In this document: piece after piece, positions 34,598 to 42,586 of the stretch | Position numbering within the stretch: the stretch's first letter is position 1 | How the letters are laid out: each line of letters begins with the position of its first letter | Made by a program: the position numbers and the translations under genes | The notes under the pieces: generated by a model | Databases searched by the model: none | What the model saw: the letters and a program-made list of their open reading frames with translations, nothing else | What the model was told of the DNA's origin: nothing | Source: Acinetobacter guillouiae CIP 63.46 | GTDB lineage: Bacteria > Pseudomonadota > Gammaproteobacteria > Pseudomonadales > Moraxellaceae | Direction: 5' to 3' | NCBI RefSeq assembly: GCF_000368145.1 | Contig: NZ_KB849283.1 | Location: forward strand, 1,762,324-1,826,323 | Length of the DNA: 64,000 nt

Positions 34598-36037
34598 ATG
34601 ACATCAAATATGCAATCACCTGATCAATCGAATCAGCACACTGTCGCTGATGGGCAAACTATTGTCTTAAAAAGATCCATGACCAAACGCCACCTGATCA
34701 TGTTGTCATTAGGCGGTGCGATTGGTACAGGCTTATTTTTAAGTTCAGGTGAAGTGATTGCACAAGCTGGGCCGATTGGCGCTGTGATTGCCTATATTAT
34801 CGGTGGTTTAATTGCCTATATGGTAATGCTGTGCTTAGGCGAACTTGCCGTCAATCAGCCTGTGACCGGATCTTTTGGTGCTTTTGCAGCTAAAAATATT
34901 GGACCGGGTACAGGCTACATGGTGTCATGGATGTACTGGCTTGGCTGGTCTGCCACCTTGGGGACTGAATTTACCGCAGCAGCCATGCTGATGCAGGAAT
35001 GGTTTCCAACAACCTCCATCTGGTTATGGACCCTAGTCTTTATTGTTGCCGTCTTGATTTCCAATCTAACCTCAACACGCTTTTTTGCAGAGTCCGAGTT
35101 TTGGTTGTCTTTTGTTAAAGTTGCAACGGTACTAGTATTTATCTTACTCGGCCTAACCGCAATATTTGGATTAATTCCCTTCCATGGGCATGAAACTGCA
35201 CCTTTATTCAGTAATTTAACCGCACATGGCTGGTTACCCAATGGTTTATTTCCTATTTTTGCCACCATGCTGATTGTAAATTTTGCCTTTAATGGTACTG
35301 AGATGATTGGGATTGCTGCTGGTGAAACTGAAAATCCTGAAAAAAATGTCCCGAAAGCAATTCATGCTGCGGTTTGGCGGTTAATGATTTTCTTTGTTGG
35401 TACCATTATTGTCATCAGTTCATTATTACCCTATCAAGATGCTGGCCTAGCCGCGCATGGTGAAGGGATCAGTAATAGTCCCTTTGTTTCTGTATTTAAC
35501 TTGATTGGAATTCCTTACGCAGAAGACATCATGCGTTTTGTGATCATTACAGCGCTTTTGTCCACTGCTAATTCAGGACTATATGCGGCATCTCGTATGA
35601 TGTGGGCGCTTTCAATTCAAAAACAATTACCTCGAGTTTTTTCCAAACTGACCAAATCAGGTACCCCTGTTGTTGCAATTTTTGTGACCATGATTGGGGG
35701 TTTACCCGGTTTACTGTCGGAGCAATTTGGCGCAGATGTGATCTTTAAAAACTTACTCGGTGTGGCAGCATTTACCATGGTTATCGTGTGGATGAGTATT
35801 TGCTGGAGTCAGTTTAATTTCCGTCGTAAATGGCTAGCCAGCGGTAAAACACTGGCTGATTTAAAATTTAAAACGCCGTGGTATCCCATTGTACCAATTC
35901 TTGGCTTTATCACTTGTACCGCAACCGGTTTAAGTATGGCAGCAGATCCGGAAATGCTTTCTGGCTTTATTGGTTGTTTAGTGTTTATGGCAGGATGTTA
36001 TGCAACTTATTACTGGCTTTATCATCAGAAAAATTAA
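34598..36037 (+). CDS. Amino-acid permease (APC superfamily, MmuP/AAT-like), paralog 1
   Basis: 479 residues with about 12 membrane helices. The start of the core, KRHLIMLSLGGAIGTGLFLSSGEVIAQAGPIGAVIAYIIGG, and NFAFNGTEMIGIAAGETENPEKNVPKAI are typical of the AAT family; from memory the closest named protein is the S-methylmethionine permease MmuP. Substrate is not certain. It is strongly similar to the permease at 36719, and both lie between tRNA-Glu copies. Confidence 0.85.
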   Translation: MTSNMQSPDQSNQHTVADGQTIVLKRSMTKRHLIMLSLGGAIGTGLFLSSGEVIAQAGPIGAVIAYIIGGLIAYMVMLCLGELAVNQPVTGSFGAFAAKNIGPGTGYMVSWMYWLGWSATLGTEFTAAAMLMQEWFPTTSIWLWTLVFIVAVLISNLTSTRFFAESEFWLSFVKVATVLVFILLGLTAIFGLIPFHGHETAPLFSNLTAHGWLPNGLFPIFATMLIVNFAFNGTEMIGIAAGETENPEKNVPKAIHAAVWRLMIFFVGTIIVISSLLPYQDAGLAAHGEGISNSPFVSVFNLIGIPYAEDIMRFVIITALLSTANSGLYAASRMMWALSIQKQLPRVFSKLTKSGTPVVAIFVTMIGGLPGLLSEQFGADVIFKNLLGVAAFTMVIVWMSICWSQFNFRRKWLASGKTLADLKFKTPWYPIVPILGFITCTATGLSMAADPEMLSGFIGCLVFMAGCYATYYWLYHQKN

Positions 36038-36059
36038 GTCGCATTGTAAATCACTGATC

Positions 36060-36079
36060 AGCCCGTATTCATACGGGCT
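36060..36079 (+). terminator. Terminator after permease 1
   Basis: AGCCCGTAT-tc-ATACGGGCT then TTTTC, 9-bp stem, 22 nt after the stop. Confidence 0.8.
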
Positions 36080-36261
36080 TTTCTATTTTAGGCTTTTAAT
36101 CCGCAGCATAATTTTTAAGTGATTCATATATAAATCAAGCCGTTTTTATTTGATTTGGATTCTTCTAAAAACAAAAAATAGCTTTCTGGCTAAATTAAAA
36201 ACAAATACATGATGATTCGCTTATAGATTCATCAGTTAAACGCTTTTTCGATAAATCCATT

Positions 36262-36290
36262 TTGACAAAAATGTCTTTTATCCTTAATAT
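36262..36290 (+). promoter_or_regulatory. Promoter of tRNA-Glu copy 2
   Basis: TTGACA, 17-bp spacer, TAATAT, then ACGC; 17 nt before the tRNA. Near-consensus, as expected for a stable RNA promoter. Confidence 0.85.
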
Positions 36291-36307
36291 ACGCATCACC
36301 TCATTAC

Positions 36308-36383
36308 GACCCTATCGTCTAGAGGCCTAGGACATCGCCCTTTCACGGCGGTAACCGGGGTTCGAATCCCCGTAGGGTCGCCA
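36308..36383 (+). tRNA. tRNA-Glu (anticodon UUC), copy 2
   Basis: Identical in all 76 bases to the copies at 34372 and 39309. It has its own promoter and terminator. Confidence 0.97.
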
Positions 36384-36718
36384 TATTTGAGAAGGTTGTT
36401 AAAATAAAACTTTCTCGTAAAAAAGCCTGAGCAATACGACTCAGGCTTTTTTATATCTATCGTATTTTAAAGCAGTTAAAAACCACCATCCCTTCATATT
36501 TAAAAGGTTGTTTTTTCATCAATAATCTGGATTTTTAATTTAAAATAATCAGTGCAGAGTTAAATATAAATAATTGATTTAAATATTTATTTATAAAAAC
36601 CATAAAATCGCGGTGATTTATAGTATTGCTTATTGAGCATTAGCAACACTCAATCATTGCACTATTTATGAATTGGGCTAAAATAGCGCGCTTCTTGTTT
36701 TATTTCCATCTGAAGCTT
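36384..36718. other. 335-bp gap after tRNA-Glu copy 2
   Basis: Holds the tRNA terminator (36421-36450: AAAAGCCTGAG, 8-nt loop, CTCAGGCTTTT) and then AT-rich DNA that must contain the permease 2 promoter. Nothing else seen. Confidence 0.6.
36421..36452 (+). terminator. tRNA-Glu copy 2 terminator
   Basis: 11-bp perfect stem AAAAGCCTGAG/CTCAGGCTTTT with trailing T-tract. Confidence 0.85.
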
Positions 36719-38143
36719 ATGCAGTCATCACCAAATCAAAATGATGCTCAGGTATCATCTAATTCTTCACCACTCAAACGAGCAATGAGTACTCGTCACT
36801 TGGTGATGATTTCGCTTGGTGGTGCAATCGGTACAGGGCTTTTTTTAGGTTCTGGTGAGGTGATCTCACAAACCGGTCCGATTGGTGCCATTATCTCTTA
36901 CATCCTCGGCGGTGTAATTGCCTATATGGTGATGCTGTGCTTAGGTGAACTTGCTGTTCATATGCCTGAGTCTGGTTCGTTTGGTACTTATGCGCAACGA
37001 TACATTGGTCCAGGTACCGGATACACCGTTACTTGGCTGTATTGGCTAACATGGTCAGCAACACTAGGCACTGAATTTACTGCTGCGGCTTTGTTAATGC
37101 AAGAATGGTTTCCGCATATCTCGATGTGGTTATGGACGCTGATTTTTGCAGCAATCGTGTTTGGCTTAAATATGAGTTCAACCAAATGGTTTGCCGAATC
37201 TGAGTTCTGGCTCTCTTTGGTCAAAGTCATCACGGTAATCGCTTTTATTCTTTTTGGCCTTTTGGCAATTTTTGGTATTTTAAATTATCAGGGACATACT
37301 TCAGCACCGTTATTTAGTAATTTGACCGATGAAGGCTGGTTCCCACAAGGTCTATTCCCAATCTTCACCACCATGTTAATCGTGAACTTTGCCTTCTCTG
37401 GCACTGAGTTGATTGGCGTTGCTGCGGGTGAAACTGAAGATCCCGCGAAAAATGTGCCTAAAGCCATCAATACTGCTATTTGGCGTTTATTGATTTTCTT
37501 TGTTGGTACTATCATCGTAATTAGTGCATTGCTGCCTCACCAAATGGCAGGATTACATGCTGAAGGGGTCAGTAGCAGCCCATTTGTTACCGTATTTGAT
37601 CATATTGGTATTCCATACGCAGAAGACATTATCCGTTTTGTGATCATCACTGCGTTGTTGTCTGCGGCCAACTCAGGGCTATTTGCGGCATCACGTATGA
37701 TGTGGTCGCTCTCAGCCAAGAAACAGCTTCCAGCAATGTTTTCTAGAGTCAATGCACGCGGTATTCCATATATTGCTGTGATTGTCACCATGTTCGGTGC
37801 GTTACCTGGTCTGCTTTCAGAACAATTTGCACCTGAGACTATTTTTAAAAACTTGTTGGGTGTGGCTGCGTTTACCATGGTTGTGGTGTGGATGAGTATT
37901 TGTCTGAGCCAATTTAATTTTAGACGTCAATGGTACAAACAAGGTCATACCAAAGCTGAATTAGGCTTTGCTGCACCATTGTTTCCAATTGTGCCGATCT
38001 TAGGTTTTATCTTCTGTTTAATTACCTGTATCAGTATGGTATTTGACCCTGAGATGGTAGTTGGCTTTATTTGTTGTTTAATCTTTATTGCGATTTGCTA
38101 TATCAGCTACGCATTCTTATATAAAGATCAATCACAATCCTAA
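36719..38143 (+). CDS. Amino-acid permease (APC superfamily, MmuP/AAT-like), paralog 2
   Basis: 474 residues from the ATG at 36719 (GAAG upstream); the frame opens at 36668 with 17 extra residues. About 12 helices; same core as paralog 1 (STRHLVMISLGGAIGTGLFLGSGEVISQTGPIGAIISY, NFAFSGTELIGVAAGETEDPAKNVPKAI). The MmuP-like reading is from memory; substrate unproven. The two proteins align without large gaps, which suggests tandem duplication together with the neighbouring tRNA-Glu. Confidence 0.85.
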   Translation: MQSSPNQNDAQVSSNSSPLKRAMSTRHLVMISLGGAIGTGLFLGSGEVISQTGPIGAIISYILGGVIAYMVMLCLGELAVHMPESGSFGTYAQRYIGPGTGYTVTWLYWLTWSATLGTEFTAAALLMQEWFPHISMWLWTLIFAAIVFGLNMSSTKWFAESEFWLSLVKVITVIAFILFGLLAIFGILNYQGHTSAPLFSNLTDEGWFPQGLFPIFTTMLIVNFAFSGTELIGVAAGETEDPAKNVPKAINTAIWRLLIFFVGTIIVISALLPHQMAGLHAEGVSSSPFVTVFDHIGIPYAEDIIRFVIITALLSAANSGLFAASRMMWSLSAKKQLPAMFSRVNARGIPYIAVIVTMFGALPGLLSEQFAPETIFKNLLGVAAFTMVVVWMSICLSQFNFRRQWYKQGHTKAELGFAAPLFPIVPILGFIFCLITCISMVFDPEMVVGFICCLIFIAICYISYAFLYKDQSQS

Positions 38144-38170
38144 ACAAAATCTTACTGATCATGCCTAAGC

Positions 38171-38199
38171 AAAAAGTGTAGCCATTGGCTACACTTTTT
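38171..38199 (+). terminator. Terminator after permease 2
   Basis: AAAAAGTGTAGCC-att-GGCTACACTTTTT, 13-bp perfect stem. Confidence 0.85.
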
Positions 38200-38275
38200 G
38201 TACATTCATAGATAGTCAAAATCAGTTTAAGCTCGTAATTTAATAGTTAAACATAACAATCTATAAAAAACCCCA

Positions 38276-39175
38276 ATGAAGATTATTTTTATTCATGGTA
38301 TGAACCAGCAGAATTATAATGCTGAGAGTTTAAAGCAACATTGGATTGATATTCTTCAACAGGGAATCGATGAACTTAAACTGCCTATTTCAACAGCACA
38401 ATTAGATATTCGCTTGGCTTTTTATGGCGATTTAATCAGTAAACACCAATTAAGCAATCGCTTTGACTTAGAAAGCTTTCTGCCTAAATCATGGGTAAAC
38501 TTTCACTTTCATAAACATACAACAACGTCACCAACGACAACTTCAAATATCCCTCCCGCAATTCCAATACTGCCCTACTTCATGCCTGAACATGACTTAA
38601 AACTGTCCAACCGCTTGTATTTGGCTTCGCAATTGTTAAAAGATAAAGCGCTCAAAGAGTTCTCTTTAATTTTAAATAATTTTCCAAAACTTCATGAAAG
38701 TCTGATTCATAAATTCCTGATCGAAACTTATTTATACCTCGCCAATCCTCAGTTTATGGATGAAGTCCATCAACGGATACTCGCTAGCTTAGAACCCGAT
38801 CAACCGCATATTATCGTTGCGCATTCATTAGGAACCGTGATTGCCTATAATCTTTTACAACAGCTGCAAACAAACTACCAGATACAACGCTTTATTACCT
38901 TAGGCTCACCACTCGCCTTTAAAGTGATTCAGTCTAAACTGGCACCACCAATCAAAAGACCAAATTGTCTAAATGGTGATTGGCATAATTTCTATTCACC
39001 AGATGATTTTTTAACTGCTTTTCCTTTGATCAACGCGCCCTTTGACTTTCAACCCGCGATTTTAAATACCGCGATTTCAACGTTTATTCATACTTCTCAT
39101 CAAATCGCAGGCTACTTACAACATCCTGCGGTGATTAAAAATATTTTAGATCCCATTGTGTACCCCAAGCCGTAA
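38276..39175 (+). CDS. Alpha/beta-hydrolase (esterase/lipase-like)
   Basis: 299 residues. KIIFIHGMNQQNYNAESL near the start provides the oxyanion-hole HG, and HIIVAHSLGTVIAYNLL (about 180) carries the nucleophile Ser in the pattern AHSLGT; RFITLGSPLAF follows as in lipases. No signal peptide, so probably cytoplasmic. Substrate unknown. It lies between permease 2 and tRNA-Glu copy 3. Confidence 0.8.
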   Translation: MKIIFIHGMNQQNYNAESLKQHWIDILQQGIDELKLPISTAQLDIRLAFYGDLISKHQLSNRFDLESFLPKSWVNFHFHKHTTTSPTTTSNIPPAIPILPYFMPEHDLKLSNRLYLASQLLKDKALKEFSLILNNFPKLHESLIHKFLIETYLYLANPQFMDEVHQRILASLEPDQPHIIVAHSLGTVIAYNLLQQLQTNYQIQRFITLGSPLAFKVIQSKLAPPIKRPNCLNGDWHNFYSPDDFLTAFPLINAPFDFQPAILNTAISTFIHTSHQIAGYLQHPAVIKNILDPIVYPKP

Positions 39176-39262
39176 TAATGGTCTTAATTTTAACCACTTT
39201 GCTCATATTGCTTTGTTTTTATCCATATAAACGCAATTTCAGTTTTTATTGTGGAAAAAAGT

Positions 39263-39291
39263 TTGACACCTGCCAGTATTCACCCTAATAT
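39263..39291 (+). promoter_or_regulatory. Promoter of tRNA-Glu copy 3
   Basis: TTGACA, 17-bp spacer, TAATAT, then ACGC: the same layout and -10 as the copy 2 promoter. Confidence 0.85.
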
Positions 39292-39308
39292 ACGCCCACC
39301 TCTGAAAC

Positions 39309-39384
39309 GACCCTATCGTCTAGAGGCCTAGGACATCGCCCTTTCACGGCGGTAACCGGGGTTCGAATCCCCGTAGGGTCGCCA
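39309..39384 (+). tRNA. tRNA-Glu (anticodon UUC), copy 3
   Basis: 76 nt, identical to the two other copies; followed by a terminator-like hairpin (AAAAGCCTGAG...CTCAGGTTTTT) at about 39419-39450. Confidence 0.97.
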
Positions 39385-39418
39385 CATTCAAGAATGTATG
39401 TATATACCGCTTCTTATA

Positions 39419-39450
39419 AAAAGCCTGAGCATAATGACTCAGGTTTTTTT
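39419..39450 (+). terminator. tRNA-Glu copy 3 terminator
   Basis: Nearly the same hairpin as after copy 2 (one base changed), followed by a T7 run. This supports duplication of the tRNA with its flanks. Confidence 0.8.
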
Positions 39451-39469
39451 ATGCCTGCTATATTTCCAA

Positions 39470-40084
39470 TCAATTCAAGCCAGCAACCGAGTCAACCATT
39501 TTCAGTTTCTTTGAATTAAAAATTGCACTTGGCGCAATCACAGTTTCTTGCAATGGAATATGCTGTCCATAGCGTTGTCGCATAAGTGCTTTAACACTTC
39601 GATCTGTGAGATCAAAACTTTGTAATTTTTCCAAGGGCGCCAATTCTATTCCTAAAGCGTATTGATAAGCTTTCCATACAATTTCAGAGCAATAAATTGC
39701 GTCATCATTCCATTCAAAATAAACATCATAGGGTTTATTTAAATAAGTCTCGGCCTGTTTGACTAACTTGTGCTGTTGCTCTGCAGTTAATTGAGGTTGA
39801 TAACGCTTTACGACATAGGCTTTATTTACACCGCGATTGATCCATTGTTGAAGCGGTGTATATTTCACAGGCTGAATCGCCTCCAAAACCAAAGCTTGAC
39901 CTTGTTTCATCACGATCATTCCCATGTGGCTATATGGCGAATGGGTGGCTTTTTGAATCACAAGACTTTGTGCAGATTTAGAGCTATGAAAAATAATATC
40001 TCCTGTCTGATACTCTGCGGCATATACCGAATTAACGCAAAACAACACTTTCAGAAACAAGAGTTTGAATGGTTTTTTTAACAT
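39470..40084 (-). CDS. YiiX-like papain-fold (NlpC/P60-related) peptidase
   Basis: 204 residues. Signal peptide (about 1-22), then GDIIFHSSKSAQSLVIQKATHSPYSHMGMIV with the conserved His and later AIYCSEIVWKAYQYA with the likely catalytic Cys: the permuted papain-like layout of YiiX/YebB proteins. It probably cleaves peptidoglycan peptides or amide bonds in the envelope. Single gene. Confidence 0.8.
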   Translation of the reverse strand: MLKKPFKLLFLKVLFCVNSVYAAEYQTGDIIFHSSKSAQSLVIQKATHSPYSHMGMIVMKQGQALVLEAIQPVKYTPLQQWINRGVNKAYVVKRYQPQLTAEQQHKLVKQAETYLNKPYDVYFEWNDDAIYCSEIVWKAYQYALGIELAPLEKLQSFDLTDRSVKALMRQRYGQHIPLQETVIAPSAIFNSKKLKMVDSVAGLN

Positions 40085-40166
40085 CGTTTAAATCTTAATT
40101 TTAATCTTCTTTAACTTGGATTTAATCTAACAGAGTAGTAAAGCATTGCCTAAACTTTGCGATAAA

Positions 40167-40200
40167 AAAGGAGCAAAATAAACTTTCATTTTGCTCCTTT
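40167..40200. terminator. Hairpin with T-tract between two leftward genes
   Basis: AAAGGAGCAAAAT / ATTTTGCTCCTTT, 13-bp perfect stem, 8-nt loop, with A-runs on the left giving a T-tract on the minus strand. It would terminate the gene at 40286. Confidence 0.75.
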
Positions 40201-40285
40201 AGCTTTTAATTCAAATCAAAAACATCAGCTGTTTGTGATTTTGCTTTTGACTTATATACCTCATCAAGACAAGAGCAAAACCCAA

Positions 40286-41533
40286 TCATTCATCATTTAA
40301 AGCACATTCAAAACTACTTGGGGTTTGACCACATCGAACCTTTTTCAAAATTTTCATCATTGTTGGGTCATAGAAGCCTTCTTTGGTCATCTGAATACGT
40401 GCTTCACGCATAATCTTAATATAGCCCGGTTTATCCGCTTCACGAATATCAAACCAATATTTATCTGGAACTTCTCGCTCTAGTTTATCGACAAACTGAA
40501 ATGCTGGGCTGAGTTGTTTAGAAATCATTTCCCGTGCGATTGGTCCCATACCTGCAGGGAACTTATTCCGATGCATGATTAATGTGCCTGTGACCTGTAT
40601 CAAAGGAAAGCGAATAATACCACCGACCACATTACCATTTTTATCAGTCATACCCTTTTTCAATTCTAAAGGCTTAAATAACAAAGCAGGCCCCGCCATA
40701 ATATCGACTTCTTTGTTATTAAACTTTCCACCCACAGTTAATAGATCAACTGAAACAGGTTGTGCACCAACATTTTGCACCAACTTCTTTTGAGTACCGT
40801 CAAAGTTCATGACTGCCACTTTTTTCCCTGCTGCTTTTGATAAGGTATCAATACGGCGATCATTGACCATGATATACGCAGCACCTAAAGGAACAATCCC
40901 CACCACTTCATAATCACGATTGACCATTTTTGCATCGTACTCAGGCCGTGCAAGTAACTGGATCACGGTGGTTAATTGCTTATAGTTTTGTACTGCCCCA
41001 ATAGCATCAATACTGCCGACAAACGGATTAAACTGACGTGCACGAATGTTACTGATTCCAGCACCATCACAGCGTTTACTGCGGAAATCCTCAGTCAATA
41101 CACGTTCATCGGTATAAACTCTTAAATTAATATCCGTAGAAGCGGTTTTCTTTAATTTTGGATAATTTAAATCAATATGCATCGACAATTTGGTTGGACG
41201 GGTAATTTTCATATCCACCCCAAATTCCTTAGCAATCTGTGTAATTCGTGGCAGTTCACTGATATAACTGGTCGCTTGTTCAAAAGCTTCACTATTGGCG
41301 CCATCAGGAGAATACACACACAGCGTGACTGTTTTGGGAATCTGTTGCCAAACTTTTGGATCATTCATTAAGGTTTTAATTTTATTCTTTGAATGTGCAG
41401 ATAACTCAAGATCCAGTTTTGGCGCTGCTGGAGCGGCATAGCTCATCAGCGGTAAACTGCTTGCCAATGCAAGCATTGAGATAACAAACCGTCGTGACAA
41501 GGTATGAGATTGTTGTTTTAGCTGACTTTGCAT
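40286..41533 (-). CDS. Putative solute-binding protein, AdeT-like (DUF6091)
   Basis: 415 residues from the ATG at 41533, which has AGGAAA 8 nt upstream; ATGs at 41566 and further up lack this. The signal peptide (RRFVISMLALASSLPLMSYAA) is followed by a periplasmic-binding-protein-like fold (VTLCVYSPDGANSEAFEQA; CDGAGISNIRARQFNPFVGSIDAIGAV; VVGIVPLGAAYIMVNDRRI). From memory this is the Acinetobacter family labelled AdeT or DUF6091. The link of AdeT to aminoglycoside efflux is debated; ligand unknown. Confidence 0.75.
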   Translation of the reverse strand: MQSQLKQQSHTLSRRFVISMLALASSLPLMSYAAPAAPKLDLELSAHSKNKIKTLMNDPKVWQQIPKTVTLCVYSPDGANSEAFEQATSYISELPRITQIAKEFGVDMKITRPTKLSMHIDLNYPKLKKTASTDINLRVYTDERVLTEDFRSKRCDGAGISNIRARQFNPFVGSIDAIGAVQNYKQLTTVIQLLARPEYDAKMVNRDYEVVGIVPLGAAYIMVNDRRIDTLSKAAGKKVAVMNFDGTQKKLVQNVGAQPVSVDLLTVGGKFNNKEVDIMAGPALLFKPLELKKGMTDKNGNVVGGIIRFPLIQVTGTLIMHRNKFPAGMGPIAREMISKQLSPAFQFVDKLEREVPDKYWFDIREADKPGYIKIMREARIQMTKEGFYDPTMMKILKKVRCGQTPSSFECALNDE

Positions 41534-41854
41534 GGTGTTTTCCTGTTTATTTTCGTGCTTATCCATAATTATCACTCACGTGAATTTCTTCTCAGCCTAA
41601 TTGAAGTACTTTCATTTGCAATTGACTGAGCAAAATCCTACATTTGTCAGAATAGATACTCCGGACTTAAAATGTAGAACATCAATATTTAATCTTGTTT
41701 TATCAAACGATTAGCATAATAGCTTAAAACCGCCCATTTATCGCAAACTCTAGTGAATAAAAGATAATCAAAATAACATCTTGATCATTTCGTTATAAAT
41801 GCTGTTTATCATTTCATTGTATACTGGCAACAGTTTAGTTTTAGCATTCAAAAC
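41534..41854. other. 321-bp divergent intergenic stretch
   Basis: Between the AdeT-like gene and the formyl-THF ligase gene. AT-rich; I looked for a 6S RNA, which often precedes this ligase gene in gammaproteobacteria, but saw no long symmetric hairpin. Confidence 0.5.
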
Positions 41855-42439
41855 ATGGATCAAAATTCACAACTGCGTAGATCTTTAAGACAACAACGAC
41901 AAAAGCTGACCCGCAATCAACAAATGGTCATTGAATTGCAATGCTTTAAACAGATGCTACGCCATCACCATTTTTTCAATGCGCAGAAAATCGGATTATA
42001 TTTAGATGCTTTTGGTGAAATTCAAACCAAATTGCTTATCGAATATTGCTGTGCGATTGGAAAAACCGTGTATTTGCCCATGATCTGTAATATGAACAAA
42101 AAACTGGTTTGGGTCAAAATATCAAATCGGCAGTTTCGCAATCGACGCTTTTCTTTACATCGTCTTGGGATGTTAGAGCCCATGGCAAGTCGTGCTAAAC
42201 ATATTTCAATACTCGATCTGGTGGTTATGCCTTTATTGGCTTGTGATTTAAAAGGTAGCCGTATGGGCATGGGAGGCGGTTTCTATGATCGAACGCTTGC
42301 ATCAGCTGCACACCGCCCACATCGACTCGGTTTAGCGCATAATTTTCAGTTACTCACCCACGAGTTAAAAAGAAACCCATGGGATCAGCCCTTAGATAGC
42401 TTAATTACCCCAGCAAAAACCTATTATTTTCGCCGTTAA
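41855..42439 (+). CDS. 5-formyltetrahydrofolate cyclo-ligase
   Basis: 194 residues. Start LRRSLRQQRQKL, IGLYLDAFGEIQTKLLIEYC and the phosphate/folate motif GSRMGMGGGFYDRTLA (about 130-146) are characteristic of the MTHFS family, which recycles 5-formyl-THF to 5,10-methenyl-THF using ATP. Standard length. Convergent with nothing; lon follows 150 bp later. Confidence 0.9.
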   Translation: MDQNSQLRRSLRQQRQKLTRNQQMVIELQCFKQMLRHHHFFNAQKIGLYLDAFGEIQTKLLIEYCCAIGKTVYLPMICNMNKKLVWVKISNRQFRNRRFSLHRLGMLEPMASRAKHISILDLVVMPLLACDLKGSRMGMGGGFYDRTLASAAHRPHRLGLAHNFQLLTHELKRNPWDQPLDSLITPAKTYYFRR

Positions 42440-42586
42440 ATTGACCAATAAATGCAAATAGGTTTATTTGTTAATCAGATACTTGCGATTTTTTAAACTT
42501 TTTATTTGGCAAAGCCCTTGTAATTTTTGAAATACACATCACTATAAAAAACATGGCAACACCGTTGTCACTCATTAGGAGTGCCC

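Noticed and set aside
41576-41854. Possible 6S RNA upstream of the formyl-THF ligase gene
   Set aside because: The expected long, nearly symmetric hairpin of about 180 nt is not visible.
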